Positions 35,828-45,262 of a DNA stretch of 64,000 bases are shown here, one piece after another. The stretch is from Stieleria varia. Its GTDB lineage: Bacteria; Planctomycetota; Planctomycetia; Pirellulales; Pirellulaceae. The stretch lies in NCBI RefSeq assembly GCF_038443385.1, contig NZ_CP151726.1:7378001-7442000 (forward strand), given 5' to 3'. Every line of letters starts with the position of its first letter. Within the stretch, counting starts at the first letter, position 1. A program made the position numbers and the translations under genes. The notes under the pieces were generated by a model. The model made no database searches. It saw only the letters and a program-made list of their open reading frames with translations, and was not told the DNA's origin.

Positions 35828-36479
35828 TCAAGTGCCATGCTGCTGGGAAAGTGATTCACCAGATTTCCCACAACTCAGCCAACTGACCCACGCCGTCAGT
35901 TGATAGACCCATTGGTCTTCAAAGTTGGAGACAGCTGCCGCGCCGGAAATCAACCGTAGCAGCAAGGGCGCGCACAGCAACAAATAAGTTTGCGTCGCCC
36001 AACGTCGATCGGAGATCATACGTGCCCGGCTTGCCTGCCACGCGGCGATCACCACGAACAGTCCCGTCAACATGCAATGAATCGCGAACCCGAGTCCCGC
36101 AACCGGTCCCGCATAAGCGTGTCCCGACATCGCCAATCCGCTGGGATTCACCCAGCAGAACGACGATCACGACCAACACACGTCCAGCCAACCGATGGGC
36201 ACCACGGAAACGGGCACGTCCGCCGGAAATCATCAGGGCGGTGCTCAACAAGAACGCCAACGGGCTGAAAACAATGTGGGCGTAGAACGCGATGCGATAC
36301 CAGCCGGTAAACGTTTCGCGTCGGCCCAGTAAGAAAGTCGACTCGAAGTCGGCGGGGAAATAGCCGCGGTACTCGTAAAGCATCACGAGCAGGATCTTGG
36401 CCATCAGCAAGCCGATGGCACACACCGCTAGCCTCATCAACTTGCGTCCTCGGCGAGAATCCGCATGCAGCATGTTCAT
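35828..36479 (-). pseudogene. DUF2306-type membrane protein gene, frameshifted
   Basis: Two frames together make one DUF2306-like membrane protein. The first (from 36479) reads LMAKILLVMLYEYRGYFP ... AHRLAGRVLVVIVVLLG and then turns to nonsense near 36150. The second, from GTG 36151, continues NPSGLAMSGHAYAG, FAIHCMLTGLFVVIAAWQA, RRWATQTYLLLCAPLLLRLI to the stop at 35828. A one-base shift at about 36150-36160 joins them. It is read here as a recent pseudogene or a sequencing error. Its 3' end is 4 bp from the convergent kinase gene. Confidence 0.75.
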
Positions 36480-36584
36480 CGAACAGAATCCGCCTTCCTG
36501 AGTTTCAGGCTCTAGCGTATCAGATTCTGTACGAAAGCAGGCTCATTTCGGTTCGGTCAAGCGTTCAGACGACACTCAGGTGGA

Positions 36585-37277
36585 GTGCCATGTATATTCT
36601 TTTCATGCAAACCGGACGACATCATTGCTCAGAATTCCGATAAAGTGACCAGCCAGCCACCAAGTAGATCAAGCGAATTTCAATCGTTCCAAAAGCGATT
36701 GCATGACGGCGATTCGGACGCAATCAAAGCGTTGTTTGATCAGTATTCGCAACGTCTGATTCACTTGGCGAGCAAAAACATTCACCCTGCGTTGCTGAAG
36801 CGATTTGATGGTGAGGACGTCGTCCAGTCCGTGTTTCGTAGTTTCTTTCGGCGTCAAGAACAGGGCGCGTTTCACATCGAGCACTCAGAAGAACTGTGGC
36901 AGCTCTTGGTGACTTTGACACTGTGCAAGACCCGCTCTCAAGCTCGCAAGCACACCGCAGAGAAGCGAGATGCCTCGGCGGACGTCGTGATTTCCGACGT
37001 CAATCAGATGTTCGACCGACAGCCTTCGCACGAGGACGCGTTGGCGCTCTGGGAGGAAATGGAGATGGTTTTGCAAGGACTGCCCGATCGCACCGCTGAA
37101 ATCATTTCGATGCGACTGGAAGGTTTGAATCGTTCGGAAATCGCCAAGCAACTCAACCTGTCGCGACAAACCATTCATCGAATCCTGAAACTCGTCCAGG
37201 AGCGTATTAAACAGCGTTTTGAGCAATTCTCTGCATTCGATACCAAGGATTCTGAAAAAGAAAGCGATTCTGGTTGA
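36585..37277 (+). CDS. ECF-type RNA polymerase sigma factor (kinase-linked group)
   Basis: A 230-residue sigma-70-family factor with region 2 (DAIKALFDQYSQRLIHLA, GEDVVQSVFRSFFRR) and region 4 with a helix-turn-helix (LPDRTAEIISMRLEGLNRSE, LSRQTIHRILKLV). It fits the planctomycete ECF groups found next to Ser/Thr kinases. The first start is a GTG at 36585; a GTG at 36645 would give 210 residues and may be correct. No anti-sigma gene is present; the kinase 95 bp downstream is the likely regulator, through phosphorylation rather than sequestration. This gene heads the 36.6-44.2 kb cluster. Confidence 0.9.
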   Translation: MPCIFFSCKPDDIIAQNSDKVTSQPPSRSSEFQSFQKRLHDGDSDAIKALFDQYSQRLIHLASKNIHPALLKRFDGEDVVQSVFRSFFRRQEQGAFHIEHSEELWQLLVTLTLCKTRSQARKHTAEKRDASADVVISDVNQMFDRQPSHEDALALWEEMEMVLQGLPDRTAEIISMRLEGLNRSEIAKQLNLSRQTIHRILKLVQERIKQRFEQFSAFDTKDSEKESDSG

Positions 37278-37372
37278 CACTTTTTTCCCTCACGGCGATG
37301 AGACCTTTAGAACCGGAATTCAATTCGATCTGTCCACGATCAATGCCTTGAACACCAGCGACTGGAGCTCTC

Positions 37373-40324
37373 ATGTCATCAGCTGATCCACTGGCCGTCC
37401 TGGAGGTCACCGACCGGAATGAGTTGGAAGCTCTCATGATGGATTTTGACCAAACTTGGGAGCCGGACTCGCTGGGGGAATTTGGGCGGCGTGTCATCTC
37501 GCATCCAAACCCACAGTTCCGCGATCTTGCCCTGTCCGAATTGGTGAAAGTCGACTTGCAGCGGAGTTGGTCGGCAGGCAGCGGTCGCATGCTGGAAGCA
37601 TATCTTGAGAAGTTTCCATTCCTCGGAAGCCAGGAATCGGTTGACGTCGATTTGATCGTTGCCGAATTTGAAGCCAGATATGCCGAAGCCAGATGCGGTG
37701 ACGCCCAACCCAATGTCGAACCAGCTGTTCTTTTGAACAGTTACGAGTCTCGGTTTTCGAATCAGTTTCCGCAGTTCCAACAACTCGCTCGCCTCATTTT
37801 GACTTCGAGCGAGACCGATTCGTTGCTGGGTCTCAGAAAAGCTGAACCGGCACAAGCGTCGATCGATACCAGCCGTATCGATCCATTGCGAGATACCAAA
37901 ACAAGCGTTCAAAAACGCAGAACGGTTGTTGACTTGCCCGCCGAGTTCGGTCGCTACCGAATCATCAAGGCATTGGGCGCCGGCGCGATGGGCAAGGTCT
38001 ACCTTGCGCACGACAGCCAACTCGACCGTCAGGTTGCTCTCAAGACGCCCAGCTTTTCTGGTGGTGACGATAACGGCATGGTCACGCGATTTTATCGAGA
38101 AGCCCGTGCGGCGGCCAAGGTTCAACATCGAAACATTTGCCCCATCTATGACGTTGGTGAAATCGATGGACGACATTTCATTTCGATGGCGTTCGTCAAA
38201 GGGAGATGCATGTCGGAGTTCATCAGGCCTGACAAACTACCCCCAGCGAAAACGTCCGCGATTCTGGTCCATCGATTGGCCTTGGCGTTGGCGGAAGCAC
38301 ATCGTCACCAAGTCATCCATCGCGATCTGAAACCGGCCAACATCATGATCGACACCAAGCGTGAACCGATTGTGATGGACTTTGGCTTAGCCCGACAAAT
38401 GGATGTTGAAAGCCGCGTCACCCAAAGCGGAATGGCTGTCGGCACTCCGGCTTACATGTCACCCGAACAGATCCGTGGCAGCTTGGAAGAAGTGGGGGCG
38501 ACTGCGGACATCTATGCGTTGGGCGTCATCCTCTACGAATTGCTTACCGGCCAGTTGCCGTTTCGTGGGGCCATCGCGAAGGTGGTTTATAGCATCGTGC
38601 ATGAAGAGCCCGTCGCACCCACGAAAATCCGTGGCGAGATCGATCCTCAGCTCGAATCGATCTGCGCCACGATGATGGCCAAGAATCGGAGGGATCGATT
38701 TCAGTCGATGAGCGATGTTGCTGAGGCGTTGAAAGGGTACCTAAAAGGTCCAAAGACAACGGTCGAGGCGGATGTCTCGACCGCAGAAAGTTCCAGCGAT
38801 TCAGCCGCTGATTCAAATCTTGCACAACTGACCGAAACCGGTGCATTGAATGCCTTCTTCGCTGCTCAAGACCGCGAGAATCCGATCGCGACGATGATTG
38901 AGTCCGCCCCGGCAATACAAAAGGCGACAAAGACCGCGACGCCACAGCAGAAAGTAGATGCGGGATTTCGTGGGGGTGACCGTGGTCGCAAGTTCCTGCT
39001 CGCGTCCGGCTTCTTTGGCGGTTCGCTGCTACTGGGAATCATCATCTATTTCAAAGGCGGCAAAGTCGAATTGGATGAAAATTCGGATGCGGTGGTCAAC
39101 GTTGATGACGCGGGGAATCTCACGATCAAGCCGGGGTCGGCTGAAACGAACCGTGACGTCGGCTCTCCCGAAAAAATCGCCGGCCCGGTCACCGCAGCCG
39201 ATTCGACGCCATCTGCTAACGATCGTCAGCGTCCTCCGTTGTCAGTTGATTTGCAACTCGACTTGCTCAATGAGTGGCCGCATGCAGATGCCAACTCTGG
39301 GAATTGTTACTTGGCCTCCCTCGCTCCAAACGGACGCCGTCTCGCATTCCGAATCGGTGATGGCCCGCTGCAGATTTTTGACACTGCATCAGCACGTGAC
39401 ATTGCGGTTCCCCCAGAAATGCAGGATGCGATCTCAATTGCGTTTTCTGCTGATGGTCGTCTGGTTGCGACGGGACATGAGAACAAGAAGATTCGCTTGT
39501 GGGACGCCGAGTCGCTCGCTCCTGTTGGCGAACCTTTCGAGTCGCCGATCGAGCCGAGGGTCGCATGGGTCCATTTGTCTGCGGACGGATCGAAACTCAT
39601 TGCCGTGGCAAATGACCGCGAAGTGAAGCTCAAGGGGATGTCAACTTTTCTCACTTGGGAGGTATCGACTCGCAAGTTGATCAGTCGTTTTCAGGCTGAA
39701 ATGGCCGATCAAAACTATTCCAGTAGTATCGACGCTTCAGCCAACGCGCAGACGGTCGCGGTGAACAGCGTCCGAGACGGCGTGAGTCTATGGGATACGA
39801 GCACCGGAAAACGACTGCCGGTGACATTCAATTTCCCTGAGAACATCGCCAACACGAAACGTGTGACGGGAATGGACCTTTCAGCGGATGGTTCTCGGTT
39901 GGCGTACGGTGTGCTCAATGGTGCCCCTTCGTATGCTGCGATATTGGACACTTCGACCGGCGAGGAAATTTGGAATAGTGGCAAACAAGGCGGTCGTGTG
40001 CATGCGGTCCAGTTCTCTGCGGACGGCCAGTGGCTGGTGTCGACGGCAGGTCGGATCAACGCTCACCAGTTGAGTCTGTGGGACACCAAGACAGGAGCCG
40101 AGATAAAACGCTGGAGCTATCCGTTCGAATCAGACAGCGAACACGCGGACCGCGTCAAATTCCTTTCGTTTTCGGACGATGGTTCGCGGTTGATGCTTGC
40201 CGGCCCCTATATCCCCGTGGTCGTTTGGAAAATCAAATCGGCTGTACCAGTGGTTCAAACTCCGAAGCCTGCAGTTGTGAAGGAGTTGAACGAGTCGGCG
40301 CAGGATCAAATCGGGGCGGAATGA
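37373..40324 (+). CDS. Transmembrane Ser/Thr kinase with WD40-type sensor domain
   Basis: A 983-residue kinase. Residues 1-190 are a helical N-terminal region; the kinase (about 191-460) has Gly loop GAGAMGKV, VALK, HRDLKPANI, DFGLAR and SPEQIRG, so it should be active. A Ser/Ala linker leads to one membrane helix near 539-558 (LLASGFFGGSLLLGIIIYF), and the remainder, outside the cytoplasm, forms WD40-like blades (AFSADGRLVATGHENKKIRL, VTGMDLSADGSRLAYG). The blades probably sense a ligand or protein partner. It follows the ECF sigma gene and precedes two FHA genes whose products bind phosphothreonine, giving a plausible relay. Confidence 0.92.
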   Translation: MSSADPLAVLEVTDRNELEALMMDFDQTWEPDSLGEFGRRVISHPNPQFRDLALSELVKVDLQRSWSAGSGRMLEAYLEKFPFLGSQESVDVDLIVAEFEARYAEARCGDAQPNVEPAVLLNSYESRFSNQFPQFQQLARLILTSSETDSLLGLRKAEPAQASIDTSRIDPLRDTKTSVQKRRTVVDLPAEFGRYRIIKALGAGAMGKVYLAHDSQLDRQVALKTPSFSGGDDNGMVTRFYREARAAAKVQHRNICPIYDVGEIDGRHFISMAFVKGRCMSEFIRPDKLPPAKTSAILVHRLALALAEAHRHQVIHRDLKPANIMIDTKREPIVMDFGLARQMDVESRVTQSGMAVGTPAYMSPEQIRGSLEEVGATADIYALGVILYELLTGQLPFRGAIAKVVYSIVHEEPVAPTKIRGEIDPQLESICATMMAKNRRDRFQSMSDVAEALKGYLKGPKTTVEADVSTAESSSDSAADSNLAQLTETGALNAFFAAQDRENPIATMIESAPAIQKATKTATPQQKVDAGFRGGDRGRKFLLASGFFGGSLLLGIIIYFKGGKVELDENSDAVVNVDDAGNLTIKPGSAETNRDVGSPEKIAGPVTAADSTPSANDRQRPPLSVDLQLDLLNEWPHADANSGNCYLASLAPNGRRLAFRIGDGPLQIFDTASARDIAVPPEMQDAISIAFSADGRLVATGHENKKIRLWDAESLAPVGEPFESPIEPRVAWVHLSADGSKLIAVANDREVKLKGMSTFLTWEVSTRKLISRFQAEMADQNYSSSIDASANAQTVAVNSVRDGVSLWDTSTGKRLPVTFNFPENIANTKRVTGMDLSADGSRLAYGVLNGAPSYAAILDTSTGEEIWNSGKQGGRVHAVQFSADGQWLVSTAGRINAHQLSLWDTKTGAEIKRWSYPFESDSEHADRVKFLSFSDDGSRLMLAGPYIPVVVWKIKSAVPVVQTPKPAVVKELNESAQDQIGAE

Positions 40325-40438
40325 AATGGCCACCAGAACCAGATGACGACGATCTCGCACCAAACATTTAACGCGTCTGGTGCCCACCATCCAACCAGTC
40401 CCATCGCGATGCAGAAACAGTAATCCCTCGACAAGCCA

Positions 40439-41290
40439 ATGAACCGAAAATCATCACGCGACACAGACGAAGAACCCGTCATTCAAACGGTCGCCGAGCC
40501 GTTGCAGCAATTCTTGCAAAAGCAGGCTTTGCCGCAAACGCCACCGAAGAACGTTTCGGCCGCCGAGACCTCGCAGTCACCACAGGTGCGCGCATTCCGC
40601 CCCACCAATCGCCAGCCCTTGGCCCTATTGACGATTCTTGATGACGGCAGTCGAGATGAAGGTGAAACGGTTCGACTGCGTGATTCCAAGTTCACGATCG
40701 GTCGTGAGAAAGGCGATCTAGTCATTCCGTTTGATAGCGACATTTCTGGTCAGCACGCAGAACTACGTTGTCAAAAACAGAAGGGGCGTTTCCGCTGGTA
40801 TTTGATTGACCGCAAAAGCACGAACGGGACGTTCGTCCGCGCATTCCGTGCATCGCTCTCTCGCGAAAGTGAACTCGTCCTCGGCGGTCGCCGATACCTC
40901 TTTCAGCTACCCGAAACTAGTGTCGAAGCCACGGAGACAGAAGCTCTGCAGACCAATGCGTATCGAGCGCCGACTCGCACCATGCTGGAACAATTTGTCC
41001 CGCGGCTGACCGAGGCCGGAACCGGCGAGAAGAACTCACGCTCGTTCTCACTTGGAGGCAACGAGATCTTTCTTGGTGGAGATCCTCGCTGCCAAATTGC
41101 GATCGAAGACGATCCGTTCATCAGTCCCAAACACGCCCGTCTGTACCAAGACGAAACGGAACGATGGATGATTGAAGACCAGAAATCATTGAACGGCATC
41201 TGGATTCGAGTCAAAAAATTCCCAATCGACAAACAAACGGAATTTCAACTCGGACAGCAACGTTTTCGCTTCCAGCCCAATGTTGCCTAA
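40439..41290 (+). CDS. Double-FHA-domain protein
   Basis: A 283-residue soluble protein with two forkhead-associated domains that bind phosphothreonine peptides. FHA1 (about 80-155) shows FTIGREKGDLVI, SGQHAEL and KSTNGTFVR. FHA2 (about 200-275) shows FLGGDPRCQIAI, SPKHARLY and KSLNGIWIR, where Asn-Gly is kept but the usual Thr is changed. The first 75 residues are Gln/Pro-rich and likely disordered, a possible kinase target. It lies 114 bp after the kinase gene and 31 bp before the next FHA gene. Confidence 0.92.
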   Translation: MNRKSSRDTDEEPVIQTVAEPLQQFLQKQALPQTPPKNVSAAETSQSPQVRAFRPTNRQPLALLTILDDGSRDEGETVRLRDSKFTIGREKGDLVIPFDSDISGQHAELRCQKQKGRFRWYLIDRKSTNGTFVRAFRASLSRESELVLGGRRYLFQLPETSVEATETEALQTNAYRAPTRTMLEQFVPRLTEAGTGEKNSRSFSLGGNEIFLGGDPRCQIAIEDDPFISPKHARLYQDETERWMIEDQKSLNGIWIRVKKFPIDKQTEFQLGQQRFRFQPNVA

Positions 41291-41321
41291 ACAACCTCAT
41301 TGAAAGAATGGAACACAGAAC

Positions 41322-42986
41322 ATGCCTCAGCAATCCTGGACGATTGGATCCGACTCATCCTGTGACGTTGTTGTCAACAACTCGACCGTTTCTAGCCAAC
41401 ATTGTCGGCTTGTTTCCGATGGTAGTGAATTGACTCTGACGGATCTTGGTTCGACCAACGGCACGTTTGTCAACGGAAAACGCCTCTCGGGACTAAGCAA
41501 AATCTCTACAACGGATCGAATCACACTCGGTCAAACACTGCCAATGCCTTGGCCAGAAAGTCTAAACTTCGTCGATGCCAGGCCGCTGGTGAATCCGTCG
41601 AGATCAAATCGCTCGGCCAAGACACCGCAGATCATCTCACTGGGCCGAGGATCCGACAACACCGTTGTTCTGAGCGGATCGAACATCTCCACGCATCACG
41701 CGCGGATGCTCGTCAATGACGCCGAAATCGTGATTGAAGATCTCGGGTCGACGAATGGTACTTCGATCGGAAAAGTTGAGAACAAGATCAGTCGCGCCAT
41801 CGTTCAAGAGTCTGATACGGTTTTCCTCGGCTCCATCGCGTATCAAGTCTCTGATTTGCTCAGTCGATCGGAACCTAATTCTGTCGCTCCAATGAACCGT
41901 GGAACGAACTCAGCTCAGCCAGAAAATGTAAAATCCAATCGCACCGTCGTATTCGCGGCACTCGCGTGCAGTGCGTTACTGGTCGTTATGATCGGTTGGT
42001 TGGCAATGCGGAATCGAGGCATCTCGCAAACGGAGCCATCCGAGATGCTGATGACTGCGTCAGCGATGCCGGAATCGGAGGACACCAAAATTCCATCTGC
42101 AACAATGAGTGCAGAAAACGTCGAGATTCAGTCGGTGACTGAATCTGCTGAAGTCGGACTGTCGCCCGAGGAAGTATCGCCCGAGGAAGCATTGTCGCGG
42201 TCGATATTCTTGATCGTTTGCGCGGATACTGAGCGCGAGACTCCATTTCGCGTCGGCACCGGCTTTGCGATTGATTCCGAGAGCATCGTGACCACGGCAG
42301 CCGTGATCCAAGCGATGCGAAGTTTGCAACAGGACGGTTACCCCGATGCATTTTTGTTCTCACCCGCAACCGATAGTGAATTGGAAATCGCGTCCGTCAC
42401 CACCCACCCGCAGTTCGAGTCTGCCGATAAAGTAGCACGGGAGGCACAGCAGGAACACGACACGATCTTTGATCAGTTGGAATCACAACCGCCCAACCCA
42501 GAAGCGTTCGAGAGCGTCAAGGATCGCTTGGTCGCGGCACGTATCAAAGCGTTGGAGGCGATTGATCAAAAGACGACTTACGATGTTGGGATCTTAAGAG
42601 CGAGTCGGCCAGTGTCGCATTGGTTGCCCGAGGCAGATGTCGACATCAAACTACGGGCGAATCAAAAGCTGAACGTCGCCGGCTTTGCGTTTGATATCGA
42701 AGACCCGTACTTTGATCGTACGGCTCCCATTGAACTTTCGACGATTGCAAGCCGCTTTGGCAGGCTGGTAAAATCGACTGAAGGTTCGACGAATCGTATC
42801 GTCGCCAAGGGAATTGCCCAGCAGAATGACCTTGCCTACCTTGGCAGCCCCGTGATGAACGCCACGGGGCAAGTCGTGGGAATCTATTCGCGACCGACAC
42901 CGCCGATGGCGGAGAGTGCATTGGCCCCCGATCCATCGTTCGATGCTCCATTGATCCAGCGTGTACTTGAATGTCTGCATCCGTAA
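41322..42986 (+). CDS. Double-FHA membrane protein with degenerate trypsin-like domain
   Basis: A 554-residue protein. FHA1 (1-60) has TIGSDSSCDVVV, SSQHCRLV and GSTNGTFVNG; FHA2 (about 107-165) has LGRGSDNTVV, STHHARML and GSTNGTSIG. One membrane helix follows (about 206-228, VFAALACSALLVVMIGWLAM). The C-terminal part, on the far side of the membrane, has a trypsin/DegP-like frame: GTGFAIDSESIVTTAAVIQ and YLGSPVMNATGQVVGIYS. The catalytic His (usually AAHV or NAHV) reads AAV, and the catalytic Ser block (usually GDSGSP) reads YLGSP, so it is probably inactive and may bind peptides. It lies 31 bp after the first FHA gene. Confidence 0.88.
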   Translation: MPQQSWTIGSDSSCDVVVNNSTVSSQHCRLVSDGSELTLTDLGSTNGTFVNGKRLSGLSKISTTDRITLGQTLPMPWPESLNFVDARPLVNPSRSNRSAKTPQIISLGRGSDNTVVLSGSNISTHHARMLVNDAEIVIEDLGSTNGTSIGKVENKISRAIVQESDTVFLGSIAYQVSDLLSRSEPNSVAPMNRGTNSAQPENVKSNRTVVFAALACSALLVVMIGWLAMRNRGISQTEPSEMLMTASAMPESEDTKIPSATMSAENVEIQSVTESAEVGLSPEEVSPEEALSRSIFLIVCADTERETPFRVGTGFAIDSESIVTTAAVIQAMRSLQQDGYPDAFLFSPATDSELEIASVTTHPQFESADKVAREAQQEHDTIFDQLESQPPNPEAFESVKDRLVAARIKALEAIDQKTTYDVGILRASRPVSHWLPEADVDIKLRANQKLNVAGFAFDIEDPYFDRTAPIELSTIASRFGRLVKSTEGSTNRIVAKGIAQQNDLAYLGSPVMNATGQVVGIYSRPTPPMAESALAPDPSFDAPLIQRVLECLHP

Positions 42987-43019
42987 TTGAGTTTACTTGA
43001 GAGCTTTCGGAGAATCCAA

Positions 43020-44168
43020 ATGACCAAGAACACCATCACGGTATGCCTTCTGTGTCTTGTGGCCGCACACGGGGCGATGGCTCAGGATGTCGTTGTTGTC
43101 GACCCCGTTTATCGATATCCGACTCGAGTCCGCTGGGCGGTCTACGACCCGTACTATGCGGTCACCTCGCGAATCTATGCACAAGCAGATTTGATTCGCG
43201 CACAAGGCGACGCGGCCGTTGATTTTGCACATGCACGAAACCTGCACGCGGACGCGTACAGCAAGGAATTGGACAACTGGAAAAAGGAGCTGCGCATCTA
43301 TTGGGAACGCAAAACGCTTGCCGAACAAAAGAAACTCGAGCTGGACCAGGTTCGTCAAATCGCTCGGATGAAGTACTTGAATGATCAAAAATGGCAAAAC
43401 AGCCGTTTGTGGGATCGATTAAAGAACCATTCCGAGCTCAGTGGGCCCAACATCCGCAACGGTAGCGCTCTGAATTTCATGCTCGCTCGAATTGCCGCAT
43501 CATCATTGCCCTATCAATTTGATCCCAAAACCAGCCGCTACAGCGAAGAAGCGCTGCGGCAGCTGGATCTCAATGACGATCTGCTTTCGCACATCACGTT
43601 GGCACAGGGACCATTCAAGTTTTCAGCGAGTCAGACGGTTGACGGTACCATCAGCCTGTGGCCCTACATTCTACGCTGGGAAGACTTTGAGACCACTCGT
43701 TCGGCGTTTGAGGCAGCTCGTCTGGCGGTCGTGAAGGAATCAGAAGCCAGCGGGCAGGCGTCCGTGGAAAGCATCCAGCGAATGGAAGCGTCACTCATGA
43801 AACTGACGAACGAATTTCACAGTTCGCAGAAAGTCAGACAGTGGGTCAAGCAACGCAATCGCTTCACGCACTTCTATTCGGGAGATCGATTTTTGCAGGA
43901 ATTGGATCGTGAGATCTTGCAGCTTGAAAAATCAGGCGACATTCGTCCGCTGAGCGGGCAAAGCGGATATGACCCGAAAATCGATGCCGATCACGTCGTC
44001 GGCTTGCTTTGTTTCATGAACCGCAACGGTGTCGAATTTGCGCCGGCAAAACCCGGCAGCGAGTTTGCCTATCACAATCTATTCGTTCTGATGCGTGGCT
44101 TGTACTTGACCGTTGCGGAAGACGACGAATCACTCCAACCCGAGAATCTTGGAGAACTCGCCAAGTAG
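43020..44168 (+). CDS. Secreted alpha-helical protein, function unknown
   Basis: A 382-residue protein with a clear signal peptide (MTKNTITVCLLCLVAAHGAM, cleavage after AMA). It is mostly helical and charged, with a coiled-coil-like stretch (WKKELRIYWERKTLAEQKKL) and later helices (SIQRMEASLMKLTNEFH). No known family was recognised. The ATG at 43020, behind CGGAGAATCC, is well placed. It is 33 bp after the FHA/protease-like gene and ends the cluster, so its product may meet the periplasmic part of that protein or the WD40 sensor; this is inference. Confidence 0.8.
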   Translation: MTKNTITVCLLCLVAAHGAMAQDVVVVDPVYRYPTRVRWAVYDPYYAVTSRIYAQADLIRAQGDAAVDFAHARNLHADAYSKELDNWKKELRIYWERKTLAEQKKLELDQVRQIARMKYLNDQKWQNSRLWDRLKNHSELSGPNIRNGSALNFMLARIAASSLPYQFDPKTSRYSEEALRQLDLNDDLLSHITLAQGPFKFSASQTVDGTISLWPYILRWEDFETTRSAFEAARLAVVKESEASGQASVESIQRMEASLMKLTNEFHSSQKVRQWVKQRNRFTHFYSGDRFLQELDREILQLEKSGDIRPLSGQSGYDPKIDADHVVGLLCFMNRNGVEFAPAKPGSEFAYHNLFVLMRGLYLTVAEDDESLQPENLGELAK

Positions 44169-44206
44169 ATCGCCGTATCTGTTGATTTCAAATTCGCCGT
44201 CGCTGA

Positions 44207-44689
44207 TCAGGACGTCGCGACCGCTTGTTTTTGTTCTTCGGCGTGGATCATCTGAGACAGGATATCCTTGAGCGATACTCGGATGTCCCAGTCGGGATAA
44301 TCGCGGCGAAGTTTGGCGAGGTTGCTGATGTAGCAGATGTGGTCGCTTTTTCGATTGTTGTCACCGAGGGAGAAATCGACTTTGTGTCCACCGATCTCTT
44401 CGATCATCGTGATGCACTCCAAGACGCTCGCCGCGTTGTCGCGACGACCGCCAATGTTGTACACCTCGCCGGGGCGCGGATTCTTAGAGAACGCTTCAAA
44501 CGCTTTGACCACGTCGCTGCATTCGATCTGATCGCGAACCTGCTTGCCTTTGTAGCCAAAGATCGTGTACGGCTTGCCGGTCACAGCGACGTGCACGAGA
44601 TAGCTAAGAAACCCGTGCAATTCCACGCCGCTGTGGCTGGCACCGGTCAGGCGATAAGTTAGAACTCGAGCGCGAATGACCGTTCGCAA
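44207..44689 (-). pseudogene. 3' remnant of a nucleotide-sugar epimerase gene
   Basis: The last 140 residues of an NAD-dependent sugar-nucleotide epimerase of the CDP-paratose/CDP-tyvelose type remain: LTGASHSGVELHGFLSYLV, TIFGYKGKQVRDQIECSDVV, NPRPGEVYNIGGRRDNA, YPDWDIRVSLKDIL. The N-terminal Rossmann fold with the NAD-binding GxxGxxG and the catalytic YxxxK are missing, since homology stops near 44650 where the divergent HAD gene begins. It cannot be an active enzyme. The breakpoint marks the left edge of the decayed region to 52.5 kb. Confidence 0.8.
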
Positions 44690-44735
44690 GCTTTTTTGCC
44701 AACCGAAATCTCCTCGATCTGTGGATTCTAGAATA

Positions 44736-45116
44736 GTGCCTGATTATCAAGTTGACGTATTGGGTCTCGACCTGGACGGCGTGATCACCGACGCTCCCGG
44801 ATTTTTCTCCGCCTGGACTCACGCCTGGCCCGGCAAGGTGATTGTGATTACGTATCGCCGCGATCGAGCGAAGGCGATTGCGGATTTGGAGGAGCGGAAC
44901 ATTCGTTATGACGACGTGGTTCTGGTCGATCGATTTGAAGCCAAGGCGGAAGTGATCGCCGAGTACGGTGTCACGATCTACGTCGATGATCAACCGGAAA
45001 TGCTCAAGCACATTCCCGCAGGAGTGCAGGTGATGCTATTTCGCAATGAGGGCAACTACGATTTCGATGACCGCCGCTGGATGTTCAGCGGCGCTACGGG
45101 AAAGCAGGTATGCTGA
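44736..45116 (+). CDS. HAD-like hydrolase family protein
   Basis: A 126-residue protein of the HAD fold: the nucleophile motif LGLDLDGVITDAPG (Asp-x-Asp), the Thr/Ser motif region VIVITYRRDR, a Lys in FEAKAEVIAEYG, and the acidic motif IYVDDQPEML. It lacks a cap domain and is short for an HAD phosphatase, resembling 5'-nucleotidase-like or polynucleotide-phosphatase-type small HADs. The GTG at 44736 is chosen because homology starts there; the frame is open back to ATG 44676, over the epimerase breakpoint. Confidence 0.75.
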   Translation: MPDYQVDVLGLDLDGVITDAPGFFSAWTHAWPGKVIVITYRRDRAKAIADLEERNIRYDDVVLVDRFEAKAEVIAEYGVTIYVDDQPEMLKHIPAGVQVMLFRNEGNYDFDDRRWMFSGATGKQVC

Positions 45117-45140
45117 TACGACAGCAACTCTTCCAAAGTA

Positions 45141-45171
45141 CGCGAAAAGGGGAAGGGGGTTTTAAAACAGG
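45141..45171 (+). repeat. Purine-rich REP-like repeat, copy a
   Basis: CGCGAAAAGGGGAAGGGGG followed by TTTTAAAACAGG. It lies between the HAD gene and the lipoprotein gene, overlapping the open frame upstream of the latter. It is one of at least seven related copies between 45 and 51.3 kb. Confidence 0.85.
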
Positions 45172-45262
45172 TTCTTCCGGGACGAGTGATAATGTCGATG
45201 AGTTCAATACGGTAAAGGGCCCCCGCGTGATCCAAGCAAAGTACGGTCGCCCGCGCTATTGG

